From Deltaproteobacteria bacterium (GTDB lineage: Bacteria; Desulfobacterota_B; Binatia; Bin18): DNA of 18,957 bases. Shown piece by piece: positions 1-8,122 of this stretch. Every line of letters starts with the position of its first letter. The first letter of the stretch is position 1. The notes under the pieces were generated by a model. It made no database searches. It saw only the letters and a program-made list of their open reading frames with translations, and was not told the DNA's origin. A program made the position numbers and the translations under genes. The stretch is from assembly GCA_012271025.1 (NCBI GenBank), contig JAAXHF010000462.1, positions 1 to 18,957 of the forward strand, written 5' to 3'.

Positions 1-44
1 CGGTCAAGGGAAAAAGCGTTAAGCCATATGGTCCAGCTTGCCTT

Positions 45-236
45 TCAGCAGGACGGTCCGGCACTCTGGAGCCAGTCTCCGACCACAATCGTCCAGCCCA
101 CGCCAATAATCGAGCCAAAGGTAATAGCGAAAAACTGAAACGGCCCGAGCTGTTGCTTTAGGACCGGTGTGGGTGAAACTTGTGACTGGTACTTTAAGGC
201 CCTGAGGCGCACAATTTGAACTTGGAGGATTACCAC
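45..236 (-). pseudogene. Truncated APC-family amino acid permease N-terminus (remnant)
   Basis: The reading frame of 63 codons contains a segment, roughly residues 30-61, that resembles the first transmembrane helix of APC-superfamily amino acid permeases. It holds LGPFQFF, then FGSIIGVGW and VVGDWLQSAGP, with the glycine-rich first-helix signature. The frame stops at 45-47, directly after AGPSC, where a real permease of 400 or more residues would continue into its second helix. No continuation is seen in the other two frames down to position 1. The nominal GTG start at 236 and the first 25 or so residues do not look like a permease, so only about 48-150 is recognisable. I read it as the debris of a permease gene cut when the adjacent accessory genes arrived. 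The family call rests on motif memory. Confidence 0.5.
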
Positions 237-238
237 TG

Positions 239-544
239 ATGGAGACCAACGGTATCAAAGTGAACATGACCCCTTCTCACCCAGGCGACTTCATCCGCGC
301 CGAGGTCATTGAAGAGTTGGGGCTGAGCATCACAAAAGCGGCCGCAATTCTTGGTGTACGACGGACAACACTTTCGGCAGTCTTGAACGCCAAGGCCGCC
401 TTATCGCCGGAGATGGCATTTCGTGTTGAACAGGCATTTGACGTGAGCATGGACCTACTCCTACGGATGCAGGCCTGGTATGACGCGTCGCAGATGCGTG
501 CCCGAGCGCATGAGATCAGCGTTCAGCGCTATGAGCCCGTCTGA
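239..544 (+). CDS. higA: HigA-family addiction module antitoxin (solitary)
   Basis: This 101-residue protein is a helix-turn-helix antitoxin of the HigA/XRE type. In intact modules HigA binds and neutralises the HigB mRNA interferase and represses the operon. The diagnostic opening MTPSHPGDFIRAEVIEELGL starts at residue 10. The HTH spans about residues 27-52 (AAAILGVRRTTLSAVLNAK), and a C-terminal segment of about 25 residues follows a MDLLLRMQ helix. A GGAGG at 224-228 lies 10 bases before the ATG at 239; the internal ATG at codon 10 is a possible alternative start. The partner toxin gene higB normally precedes higA, but none of the three forward frames of the 238 bases upstream carries a HigB-like sequence. 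The gene therefore looks orphaned, unless the toxin lies outside the window. It converges on the metallopeptidase gene. Confidence 0.88.
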   Translation: METNGIKVNMTPSHPGDFIRAEVIEELGLSITKAAAILGVRRTTLSAVLNAKAALSPEMAFRVEQAFDVSMDLLLRMQAWYDASQMRARAHEISVQRYEPV

Positions 545-583
545 GCGGCATCCGTGCCGGAGCGTAGAGCAGTAACGTTGCGG

Positions 584-1315
584 TCAAGCTGATTGGAGGT
601 TCGGCACGCTCCGCTCCAGCCGGTCTTTGCGCTTCGGCCAGTCCGGCAGTACCCGGTCCAGCCGGGCGAAGAAGGCCGGTCCGTGATGGGGCTCGGCGAT
701 ATGGCAAAGCTCATGGGTGATGACGTAGTCGATCGCATCGACCGGCGCTTCGATCAGGCGGCGATTGAGCAGCAGCCGCGCGGTCGGCGACATTGATCCC
801 CAGCGCCGGCGCAACTGTCGGACGATGAGCCTCCGTGGCCGGAAAAATTCCGGGTCCGAAAACCGCGCCAGATTCACCTCCAGCCGTTCTGCAAACTTTA
901 GACGCGCCCGGTCGCGGTACCAGCCTTCAACAAGCTCGCGCGTGACCTCCGCCCGGTCGGGTTCGCGGCTCTGGACAAGGATAAAGCCGCGGGTCAGCTT
1001 GACCACCGCCCGCACATGGGGAACCACTTTCAGGCGGTACTGCCGTCCGAGATAGCGATGGGTTTCCCCAGCCACGAAACGCCGCGCCGGTGTCTGCGGC
1101 AGATACCGGGCGAAGAAGCGCTGCTGCCGGCGCACCCAGGCCGCGCGCTTGCGCACCTTCTCGGCGATGGCTTCCAGTGAGGCGTTGAGAGGCGCAGCAA
1201 CAACAATCGTCGTATCTGGCTCCACGCCGATCTCCAGGGTCGTTCGCTTACGGCGCACCACGGTGAACTCAATCGTATGGGCGCCGTAGCGGACGCGATG
1301 CCGCTCGGCCGTCAT
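584..1315 (-). CDS. YgjP-like (DUF45) zinc metallopeptidase, M48-related
   Basis: This 243-residue protein belongs to the YgjP/DUF45 family of predicted zinc-dependent hydrolases. The zinc site is visible: HELCH at residues 201-205, with a third ligand probably His211 in EPHHGPAFF. The family-typical RWGSMSP lies at 171-177, and the N-terminal half is rich in beta strands and Arg/Lys. The ATG at 1315 overlaps the hsdR stop codon by four bases (ATGA, 1312-1315), so translation is probably coupled. From memory, DUF45 proteins are common companions of type I restriction operons, but their role there is unknown. They have been suggested to process or turn over a partner protein. It is the last gene of the vapB-vapC-hsdR operon and ends 39 bases from the convergent higA. 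Confidence 0.88.
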   Translation of the reverse strand: MTAERHRVRYGAHTIEFTVVRRKRTTLEIGVEPDTTIVVAAPLNASLEAIAEKVRKRAAWVRRQQRFFARYLPQTPARRFVAGETHRYLGRQYRLKVVPHVRAVVKLTRGFILVQSREPDRAEVTRELVEGWYRDRARLKFAERLEVNLARFSDPEFFRPRRLIVRQLRRRWGSMSPTARLLLNRRLIEAPVDAIDYVITHELCHIAEPHHGPAFFARLDRVLPDWPKRKDRLERSVPNLQSA

Positions 1316-4300
1316 CCGGGAAACCTTGCCTTGGCCAGACTCATGATCTTGGACTCAAGGTCGTCCATCACCTCAACGGAGAGTTCAATGCCTTCCTCAT
1401 CGCGAAGGACATCAAAGAAGTAGTCGTCAATAGCGTTGCGTAAGCTGTTCTGGGCGATGTCGTTGGACCACATGTCAACGATGTGGTGGGCCTTGACGAT
1501 GTCAAGGAGGGCAAGGGCAATGTTGGCGGCTTCGACTTTGTCGACCGGCTTGCCGTCCGCGCTGACGAGCCTTCCGCCAAGAATGCCGAAGAACGCCTGA
1601 CCGTCATCGTTGCCTTTGATCGGATCGGGCACCTCGCGGCCGTGATCCCTGCGGGCGACCTTGGTGGCCAACTCGATCACCTTGTTGAGATAGTCGCGCT
1701 CGGAAATCCGTCTGGCACGGTAATCGCGGATCGTCGCCTCCAGCAACTCCGAGAATCGTTGGTAAAACGTCGGGTCCTCCTCCAGCTTCTCGGTGATAGT
1801 CCGCCGGGTGGCGCTGGCGATACGGTCGGCCTTGGAGGCGTCGGAAATACCTGTCTCCTCAACGATCACCTTCAGGGCCTCGGGGTCGTTGATGTTGACG
1901 AGTCCGATGAGGGTTTCTGCCGGCCTGGCGATCACATGGTCATTGAGCAGCCTCTGTATCTTGGGCTCAAACTCCTGAACGTCAACTGTCTCCTGATAGC
2001 GCAAGCGGACCGCGTGCCGCAGTTCCGAGAATCGCTTCCAGTCGCGCTTGAGATCGTCAATCCTCGTCTGGTCGAACACATCGAGAACCTTGTGCGACGA
2101 GAGTGAGATATGCAGACAGCGGCCAAAGGCGCGCAGCCGCTCGTAAAAGTCCTGGCGGACGGCCTCGTCCGCCAGAAACTGCTCGAATTGCTCCATATCT
2201 CTCTTGTTCCTGACCGGCCGGAAAAGGTCCCATAACTGATCGTGGAGGTGGGGCAGCTTGCGTATCTGTTCCCGCACATCGTGTACCGTACCGGCAAGGT
2301 CCGAGGCGTCAAAACCCTGGAAGTCGGTATAGGTGGTCAGCGCCTTATCAAGCTCACCGAGCAGCCCCTCATAGTCGATGATAAAGCCGAACTGCTTCTC
2401 GATCCCATCCTCCTCATACAGCCGATTCACCCGCGCAATGGCCTGGAGCAGATTGTGTTCGCGCAGCGACTTGCAGACATACAAGACTGCGTTCCGGGGC
2501 ACGTCGAATCCGGTCAGAAGCTTGGATACGACGATGAGGATTTCCGGCTCGCCCGCTCCCTTAAAGGCGTCGATGATCTGGCGATTGTACTCGCTCTCCG
2601 ACCCGTACCGCGTCATCATCCTCTCCCAAAACGCACGAACGAGGTCTTTTGACTCTGTGTCGATCTCCTCGTTCCCCTCGCTGGCGTCGGGCGGAGAAAT
2701 AACGATTGCGCTGGTTACGTGGCCTATCTCATCGAGCGCCTCCTTGAAGCGGACGGCCGCGGCCTTCGACGGGGCGACGAGTTGGGCCTTGAAGCCGCTG
2801 CCCTGCCAATGCCGTCGGAAGTGCTCGGAGATATCGAAGGCTTTGGCGCGGATCGCCTGACTGGTCTTGGCCAGGGCGTCCATGCGCGAGAACTTCCGCT
2901 TCAGGTCGGCCCGCTGCTGTTCGGTCAAGCCCTCACTGAGCTTGTCGAACCAGCGGTCAATCATGTCTCCGGTAATCTGCTGTTCGACGATCCGCCCCTC
3001 ATACAGCAGTGGCACCACGGCCTCGTCGGCAACGGCCTCGTCTATCGCGTAGGTATGGATAAGCCCGCCAAAGGAGGAAAGAGTATTCTTCTCCTTTTGC
3101 AGCAGCGGCGTGCCGGTGAAACCGAGGTAGCAGGCGTTCGGCAGGATGCGCCGCATCTTCATGGCCAACTCGCCGTGTCCGCCATACTGACCGGTCTGGC
3201 TGCGGTGGCTCTCATCCACCAGCACGAAGATATTGGTGTCCGGGTCGGCCGCTGTGTCGCTACGCGCCGCGATGTCGAATTTGTTGATGATGGTGGTGAC
3301 CAGTGCCGTCTTGTTGCGAATCAGCTTGAGCAGATGCGCGCCGCTGGTCGTCCGGACGGGCTCCATCTCGCACGACCGGAAGGTGTCCCTGATCTGCCGA
3401 TCGAGGTCGTCACGGTCGGTCACGATGACGATACGCGGGTTGGGAATGTCTTGGTCGAGCGCCAGGGCACGACCCAGCATGACCATGGTCAGCGATTTGC
3501 CCGAGCCCTGGGTGTGCCAGATGACCCCGCCCCTGCGACGACCGTCCGTGTCAAACTGCTTGACCCGTTCCACGGCGCGCCGGATGCCGAAGAACTGCTG
3601 GTGGCGGGCGATCTTACGCACGCCGCCGTCAAAGACCGTGAAACGCCGCACCAAGTCGAGCAGGCGCTCGGGCCGACACAGGGCAAAGATGGCGCGATCC
3701 TGAGCCGTGATAGCGCGTCCGCCCTCGGCCACGAGATCAGCGAAATGCGACTGCGCGCCGGCGAACGCTCCCGAATAAACGGCCTGGGCTTCGGCGACCG
3801 CCAGCGGTCGGTCGATCAAGCCCTGAAGCCGGACCGACGGCCGCTCTGCCGACGGGGTATCGTCCTCAAGCGCGCCGACGAGGGCTGCCCGTTCGGCGGC
3901 GTTCGGCACGGCCGCGGCCAGCGAGGCCAGCCGCTCGTCGGCGTCCTCTTCGCGCCAAGCCTGCCAGAACTTTCGCGGCGTCCCGACCGTTGCGTAGCGT
4001 GCCTCGCGCCGGTTCAGGCTCAGCAGCACTTGGGCGAAGTGGAAGAGCTGCGGGATGTTGTCTTCGTTCTGGTAGCCGATCAGTTGGCTATCGGCCTTTT
4101 TCAGGCTTTCGGTTGGCCGTTTGTTCTCGATGACCACAAAGGGGATGCCGTTGACAAACGCCACAATGTCACAGCGGCAGGTCTGGGTGCTGCCCGTTCG
4201 CTCGACCGCCATCTCCGCGGTCACGTGATAGGCGTTGTTGTCCGGGTTTTCCCAATCGACGTAGCGGAACGAGTACGACTTTGAGTCCCCGTCAATGGTC

Positions 4301-4626
4301 TTGACGATGGTCGTCCCGAGCACGAGGGTATCGTAGATGTCCTGATTGGTGCCGCGCAGGCCCTTGAGCCGGTCGGGCGTGGGCTTCAGCCTGCGTATCG
4401 CCTCATGGGCGTCTTCAAGATCAAAAGCATAGTCACGACCCCGGTGGCTGAAGCGGTTGAGCTTCAGCAACTGCTCGACCAGCACCTCATCGAGGGTGAC
4501 GTTACGCAGCCGTCCGCCGCGCAGGGCCAGGGTCTCGTCCTGAGAGAGCGGCTTAAAGCCTAGCGCCACGAGGAGTTGCAGCGCCGGAATTTGGGACTGG
4601 TATTTTTCGGTGGTAGCAAAGCTCAT
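1312..4626 (-). CDS. hsdR: Type I restriction endonuclease subunit R (HsdR)
   Basis: HsdR is the ATP-dependent translocating and cleaving subunit of type I restriction complexes. The protein is 1104 residues from the chosen start. An N-terminal PD-(D/E)XK nuclease has Asp153 (RCDIVAF) and Glu167-x-Lys169 (VVIENKRP). The SF2 motor follows: Walker A TQGSGKS at 372-378, Walker B DESH at 471-474, GFTGTP at 502-507, and the motif VI-like QAIARVNR further on. A long helical C-terminal domain ends the protein. An upstream ATG at 4656 exists, but it would overlap vapC by 34 bases. The ATG at 4626 gives an ATGA overlap with the vapC stop, matching the other junctions of the operon, and begins MSFATTEKYQSQ. 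All motor and nuclease motifs look intact. No hsdM or hsdS occurs anywhere in the window, so specificity and methylation partners must be elsewhere or missing. Confidence 0.95.
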   Translation of the reverse strand: MSFATTEKYQSQIPALQLLVALGFKPLSQDETLALRGGRLRNVTLDEVLVEQLLKLNRFSHRGRDYAFDLEDAHEAIRRLKPTPDRLKGLRGTNQDIYDTLVLGTTIVKTIDGDSKSYSFRYVDWENPDNNAYHVTAEMAVERTGSTQTCRCDIVAFVNGIPFVVIENKRPTESLKKADSQLIGYQNEDNIPQLFHFAQVLLSLNRREARYATVGTPRKFWQAWREEDADERLASLAAAVPNAAERAALVGALEDDTPSAERPSVRLQGLIDRPLAVAEAQAVYSGAFAGAQSHFADLVAEGGRAITAQDRAIFALCRPERLLDLVRRFTVFDGGVRKIARHQQFFGIRRAVERVKQFDTDGRRRGGVIWHTQGSGKSLTMVMLGRALALDQDIPNPRIVIVTDRDDLDRQIRDTFRSCEMEPVRTTSGAHLLKLIRNKTALVTTIINKFDIAARSDTAADPDTNIFVLVDESHRSQTGQYGGHGELAMKMRRILPNACYLGFTGTPLLQKEKNTLSSFGGLIHTYAIDEAVADEAVVPLLYEGRIVEQQITGDMIDRWFDKLSEGLTEQQRADLKRKFSRMDALAKTSQAIRAKAFDISEHFRRHWQGSGFKAQLVAPSKAAAVRFKEALDEIGHVTSAIVISPPDASEGNEEIDTESKDLVRAFWERMMTRYGSESEYNRQIIDAFKGAGEPEILIVVSKLLTGFDVPRNAVLYVCKSLREHNLLQAIARVNRLYEEDGIEKQFGFIIDYEGLLGELDKALTTYTDFQGFDASDLAGTVHDVREQIRKLPHLHDQLWDLFRPVRNKRDMEQFEQFLADEAVRQDFYERLRAFGRCLHISLSSHKVLDVFDQTRIDDLKRDWKRFSELRHAVRLRYQETVDVQEFEPKIQRLLNDHVIARPAETLIGLVNINDPEALKVIVEETGISDASKADRIASATRRTITEKLEEDPTFYQRFSELLEATIRDYRARRISERDYLNKVIELATKVARRDHGREVPDPIKGNDDGQAFFGILGGRLVSADGKPVDKVEAANIALALLDIVKAHHIVDMWSNDIAQNSLRNAIDDYFFDVLRDEEGIELSVEVMDDLESKIMSLAKARFPG

Positions 4627-5030
4627 GAGACGCGCCAGAGTTGAAGCTGTGTCCAATCCGCGATGTGGCTGAAATCACGGTCGGTCGTCAACATGACTAG
4701 ATCGTGACGGATGCAAAGCTGGGCGAGCAGCGCATCAATGGTTCCGACCTGAACGCCGTGGCGGCGGCACTCGTTGTGCAACCCAGCCGCATCAATGTGG
4801 TCCTCGCGCCTCGGAACGATCATGGGTAAGACGGCGAAGCGCTCCACGAGCTGTGTCCTAGCCCTCGGTCCCCGATAGCCTTGCAACAATTCTTGCAGCA
4901 CGATTCCGGTCGTATGAATCGCTTCACCGCCACTAAGCGCATCCCGTAGACGCCGCACCTGGGGTCCCTCGGGGGTCGAATCCCGTCGCAAGGCCAACGA
5001 CCAGACGCTGGTGTCTAGGAGCAGCATCAC
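4623..5030 (-). CDS. vapC: VapC-type PIN-domain toxin
   Basis: This 135-residue PIN-domain ribonuclease is the toxin of a VapBC type II toxin-antitoxin module. VapC enzymes cleave specific RNAs, often tRNA or rRNA, using a metal-dependent acidic quartet. The acidic residues are visible: Asp6 in LLLDTSVW, Glu47 in VLQELLQG, Asp99 in GTIDALLA and Asp117 in TTDRDF. This matches an intact, potentially active PIN fold of normal length. The ATG at 5030 overlaps the vapB stop by four bases (5027-5030), and its own TGA at 4623-4625 overlaps the probable hsdR ATG at 4626. The toxin is thus embedded in an operon with a restriction subunit, rather than standing alone. Confidence 0.93.
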   Translation of the reverse strand: MMLLLDTSVWSLALRRDSTPEGPQVRRLRDALSGGEAIHTTGIVLQELLQGYRGPRARTQLVERFAVLPMIVPRREDHIDAAGLHNECRRHGVQVGTIDALLAQLCIRHDLVMLTTDRDFSHIADWTQLQLWRVS

Positions 5031-5227
5031 CGGCGCGTCCGTTCCCGCTTGTAGTCGTACTCGTCGTCCCAGTCGAGCTTACCAAACAGCTCAAGCAGCC
5101 GTTCCTGCTCTCGCCGCGCAATGAACTCCCGCAAGGCTCTGTTGACGGTCGCCTTCTTTGTTTTCTCACCGCTGACTTCCAAGGCTTTGTCGAGCAGTTC
5201 CGGGTCTATCGACAGCTTTGTGGCCAT
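5027..5227 (-). CDS. vapB: VapB-family antitoxin
   Basis: This small 66-residue antitoxin pairs with the VapC toxin that follows. The N-terminus reads MATKLSIDPELLDKALEVSG. Next come KTKKATVNRALREFIARRE, a ribbon-helix-helix-like DNA-binding region, and an acidic and aromatic tail LFGKLDWDDEYDYKRER of the kind that wraps the toxin. A longer frame begins at 5260, but the ATG at 5227 has a good ribosome site (GGAGAG at 5235-5240, 7-base spacing) and matches the usual start of this family. As first gene of the vapB-vapC-hsdR-DUF45 chain, the antitoxin may autoregulate the whole operon. That is inference from how VapB proteins behave. Confidence 0.92.
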   Translation of the reverse strand: MATKLSIDPELLDKALEVSGEKTKKATVNRALREFIARREQERLLELFGKLDWDDEYDYKRERTRR

Positions 5228-5258
5228 TGTGTGACTCTCCGCACGTCGGGATACACGC

Positions 5259-5288
5259 AAAATACTGATGGTTGGATAATGCGGTCAA
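5259..5288 (-). promoter_or_regulatory. Candidate sigma70-like promoter for vapBC-hsdR
   Basis: On the minus strand, TTGACC (5283-5288) is followed 18 bases later by TATTTT (5259-5264). This would place the transcription start about 20-25 bases upstream of the vapB ATG at 5227. The -35 box matches the consensus at five of six positions; the -10 box is weaker. This is a pattern match only, in an AT-richer patch between divergent operons. Confidence 0.35.
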
Positions 5289-5427
5289 GCATCGCCACCG
5301 GGCGGACGTTCATGGCTGGCATTCCTGCCGAATCTGATTGCACGGGCGGGCTGTGTAGATACTTCTGCCGCCGAGTGTGCTAAGCTCCCGGCCACAAGAG
5401 ATGAGCCGCGCAGGAAGGAGACGCCGC
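5261..5427. other. Divergent intergenic region between vapB and the Rieske operon
   Basis: These bases separate the minus-strand defence operon from the plus-strand oxygenase operon and must hold both promoters. On the plus strand I see only a weak candidate: TTGCAC at 5338-5343 with a poor -10 (TACTTC or ATACTT near 5359-5365, 15-16 base spacing). No clear operator palindrome or terminator was recognised. The oxygenase ribosome site AAGGAG lies at 5415-5420. Confidence 0.4.
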
Positions 5428-6714
5428 ATGCAGCAGGCCACGACCAACGGAACCCAGTTTGAGCCCCCGGCCGAGATCAACGTTGAGACCCTGGTCCGCG
5501 ACGACAAGATCCACGCCTCGCTGTACACCGACCCGCACATCTTCGAGCAGGAACTCGAAAAAATCTTCTACCGGGTGTGGGTGTTTGTCGGCCACGACAG
5601 CGAGGTGCCCGAGCCGGGCGACTATGTGACCCGCCAGATCGGCCGCCAACCCGTGCTCATGGTCCGCGACAAGGCCGGCGCGGTGTCGGTCTTTCTCAAC
5701 CGCTGCGCCCACCGCGGCACCCTGGTCTGCCCGGCCGAGTCCGGCAATGCCCGGGCCTTTACCTGCCCCTACCACGGCTGGACGTATGACCTGAGCGGCC
5801 AACTGACCGGCGTGCCCTTCCCCGGGGCCTACGGTCCGGACTTCAACAAAGGCGACCACCATCTGCCGCGGGTGGCGCGCTGCGACAGCTACCGGGGCTT
5901 TGTGTTCGCCAGCCTGAGCCCCGAGGGACCGTCGCTGGAGGAACACCTGGGCATCGCCAGCCGGCTCATTGACCGCGCCTGCGACCTGTCGCCCGAGGGC
6001 GAACTCGACCTGAGCGCCGGCTGGGTCAAGCACCGCTACATGTCAAACTGGAAGATGATCCCTGAGAACGACACCGACGGCTATCACCTGGGCTTTGTCC
6101 ACCGCTCGGTGCTCAGGTCCGCCGGCTCGCAGTATCAGCTCTTTATCGGCGAGGAGAGCGGCAACAAGGGCCTGCTGCGCGACTGGGGCAACGGCCATAC
6201 TGAGATCGAGTTTTCTCCGGGCTACAAACAGCCGTTCGAGTGGTTCGGCGGCGCCCCGGACAAATACGCCGCCTACCTGGCCCAGCTGGAACACAGCTGC
6301 GGCAAAGCCGAGGCCGACCGACGGGTGTTTGAGGGTCCGCCCCACGCCCTGATCTTCCCCAACCTGTTTCTGGCCGAGATGAACATCGCCCTGTTTTATC
6401 CGCTGGACGCCGAGGAATCGATCCAGTGGCATACGCCCATGTTCCTCAAGGGCGTGCCCGAGCTGAACACCCGGCTGCTGCGCCAGAGTGAGGCGGCCAT
6501 GGGCCCGGCGTCCTTTCTGCTGCCCGAGGACATCACCATTGCCAGCCGCAACCAGGCCGGCCTGCACGCCCGGCAGCCCGAGTGGCTTGACCTCAGCCGT
6601 GGCCGCAACCGCGAATACGTCGATGAGGCGGGCCGCGTCGTGTCCCACTTCACCGACGAGGTCACCAACCGCGCCTTCTGGAAACACTACCGCACGCTCA
6701 TGGCCCAGGCCTGA
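5428..6714 (+). CDS. Rieske non-heme iron oxygenase, alpha (catalytic) subunit
   Basis: This 428-residue aromatic-ring-hydroxylating oxygenase alpha subunit takes electrons through a [2Fe-2S] centre to activate O2 at a mononuclear iron. The Rieske ligands are visible: Cys93 and His95 (CAHRGTLVC), then Cys113 and His116 (CPYHGW). The mononuclear iron site is in NDTDGYHLGFVH, with His220 and His225 and the bridging acid Asp217. Asp368 in LLPEDITIA is the likely carboxylate ligand. A GTG-initiated frame extends to 5377, but the ATG at 5428 has AAGGAG (5415-5420) 7 bases upstream and is preferred. The beta subunit follows after 6 bases. Substrate cannot be told from sequence. No ferredoxin or reductase is encoded nearby, so electrons must come from a partner elsewhere. 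Confidence 0.94.
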   Translation: MQQATTNGTQFEPPAEINVETLVRDDKIHASLYTDPHIFEQELEKIFYRVWVFVGHDSEVPEPGDYVTRQIGRQPVLMVRDKAGAVSVFLNRCAHRGTLVCPAESGNARAFTCPYHGWTYDLSGQLTGVPFPGAYGPDFNKGDHHLPRVARCDSYRGFVFASLSPEGPSLEEHLGIASRLIDRACDLSPEGELDLSAGWVKHRYMSNWKMIPENDTDGYHLGFVHRSVLRSAGSQYQLFIGEESGNKGLLRDWGNGHTEIEFSPGYKQPFEWFGGAPDKYAAYLAQLEHSCGKAEADRRVFEGPPHALIFPNLFLAEMNIALFYPLDAEESIQWHTPMFLKGVPELNTRLLRQSEAAMGPASFLLPEDITIASRNQAGLHARQPEWLDLSRGRNREYVDEAGRVVSHFTDEVTNRAFWKHYRTLMAQA

Positions 6715-6720
6715 AATCCC

Positions 6721-7212
6721 ATGCTGTCAGACACCGAATATCGTGCGGTCGAGGCCTTCCTGTACACAGAAGCGCGGCTGGCCGATGAAGCGCGCTACGC
6801 CGAGTGGGAAGCCCTGTGGGAAGACGACGCCATCTACTGGGTGCCGGCCCATCCCAGCGGCGATACCGACCCCAGGCGTCAGATGTCGCACATCTACGAC
6901 AACCGCTCCCGCATTGCGACGCGCATCAAGCTGCTGCAGAGCGGCTACCGCTACAGCCAGGAGCCGGCCTCGTTCATGCGTCGGCTGATCTCGAATATTG
7001 AAATCGAGAAAACCGACACCGGCGAGTTTGTGGTCGGCTCAAACTTTCTGTTACTCGAGCTGTCCGTCCAGGCCCGGCACGATCTGCGCCAGTGGGGCGG
7101 ACGGACGATCCATAAGCTGCGCTGGGTTGACGGCCGGCTGAAGATGTTCTGGAAGCAGGTGCTGCTGGTCAACGCGGCAGAACCCCTGCCTAATCTGACC
7201 TTTTTGATCTAG
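6721..7212 (+). CDS. Aromatic-ring-hydroxylating dioxygenase, beta subunit
   Basis: This 163-residue small subunit has the NTF2/SnoaL-like fold of ring-hydroxylating oxygenases, and mainly stabilises the alpha3-beta3 hexamer. Family features are visible: an N-terminal helix with the ARYAEWEALWEDDAIYWVP pattern, the SHIYDNRSRIATRIKLL segment, FMRRLISNIEIE, and a C-terminal strand pair ending in RTIHKLRWVDGRLKMFWKQ. The length is normal for the family. It starts 6 bases after the alpha stop codon with no strong ribosome site of its own (AAATCCC precedes the ATG), which suggests translational coupling. Its presence makes the upstream alpha subunit a two-component alpha/beta type enzyme rather than a homotrimeric one. 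Confidence 0.92.
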   Translation: MLSDTEYRAVEAFLYTEARLADEARYAEWEALWEDDAIYWVPAHPSGDTDPRRQMSHIYDNRSRIATRIKLLQSGYRYSQEPASFMRRLISNIEIEKTDTGEFVVGSNFLLLELSVQARHDLRQWGGRTIHKLRWVDGRLKMFWKQVLLVNAAEPLPNLTFLI

Positions 7213-7220
7213 GAGGAGCC

Positions 7221-8117
7221 ATGAAATTCGGAACCATCCTGCCCCATATCGGTCCCCTGGCGGCCGGTCCCGACGCGCTCGACAGCCTGCTCAGCGTGGC
7301 CCAGAAGACCGAATCGCTGGGATTTGACTCCCTGTGGGTCGGCGACCATGTCATCATCCCCACCTCGATCAAACCCCGCTATCCGTATAATGACACCGGC
7401 GAGTTTCCCCTGCCGGCCGAGGCCGCCCTGCTCGAACCGCTGACCGTGCTGGGCTTTCTGACCGGCGTCACCCGGCGGGTGCGGCTCGGCCCATCGGTCC
7501 TGGTCCTGCCCCACCGCAACCCCATCGTCACCGCCAAGATGTTTGCCAGCCTCGACGTGCTGTCACGCGGCCGGATCATTTTCGGGGCCGGCATCGGCTG
7601 GATGGAGGAGGAAATCAGCCTGCTGGGGGCGCCGTTCAAGCGCCGCGGCGCGCTGAGCGACGAATACCTGCGGGCCATGCGCGAGCTGTGGACCAATCCC
7701 GACCCGCACTTCGAGGGCGAGTTCTGCCGGTTCAGCGGCATCAAGTGCGAACCCAAACCGCTCCAGAACCCGCTGCCGATCTGGATTGGCGGGCACTCGG
7801 CCCGAGCCATGCGGCGTATCGTCGAGTTTGGCGACGGCTGGATTGCGGTCCCCAAGAGCCTGGCCGTGTTTCAGGACGGCATGGCCATGCTGCGGGAGGC
7901 TGCCGACCGGGGCGGCCGTGACCTGAACGACATTGAGATCATGATCGGGCTGTTGAGGACGACCTCGGTTGACGAGTTCATCGAGGCGATGAAGCCCTAC
8001 CAGGATTTGGGCTACGACTCCTTCATGGTGCCCCTGCCCTTCTGGGGCACCGATCTCCAGTCGGTGCTCGGCCTGATGGACGACTTTGCCGCCAAGGTCG
8101 GCCTGCGGCCGGTCTGA
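7221..8117 (+). CDS. Luciferase-like monooxygenase (LLM class), F420/FMN-dependent oxidoreductase
   Basis: This 298-residue TIM-barrel flavin or F420 enzyme belongs to the bacterial luciferase-like superfamily. It starts MKFGTILPHIGP. It carries SLGFDSLWVGDHVIIP (residues 32-47), the barrel segment RRVRLGPSVLVLPHRNP (85-101), and SRGRIIFGAGIGWMEEE (115-131), all typical of the TIGR03619-like F420-dependent group. The choice between F420 and FMN is not decidable by eye. A GGAGG lies just upstream of the ATG, and the gap to the beta subunit is 8 bases. In this operon it could reduce or oxygenate the product of the Rieske enzyme. That is inference from position. Confidence 0.9.
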   Translation: MKFGTILPHIGPLAAGPDALDSLLSVAQKTESLGFDSLWVGDHVIIPTSIKPRYPYNDTGEFPLPAEAALLEPLTVLGFLTGVTRRVRLGPSVLVLPHRNPIVTAKMFASLDVLSRGRIIFGAGIGWMEEEISLLGAPFKRRGALSDEYLRAMRELWTNPDPHFEGEFCRFSGIKCEPKPLQNPLPIWIGGHSARAMRRIVEFGDGWIAVPKSLAVFQDGMAMLREAADRGGRDLNDIEIMIGLLRTTSVDEFIEAMKPYQDLGYDSFMVPLPFWGTDLQSVLGLMDDFAAKVGLRPV

Positions 8118-8122
8118 CAGTG

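Noticed and set aside
546..559. Short CGGCA/TGCCG inverted repeat after higA as a terminator
   Set aside because: Five-base stem with no T-run; too weak to call in a high-GC background.
2719..4284. A 521-codon plus-strand frame antisense to hsdR
   Set aside because: No recognisable motifs; the opposite strand encodes the intact HsdR motor. Such frames are expected from third-position GC bias.
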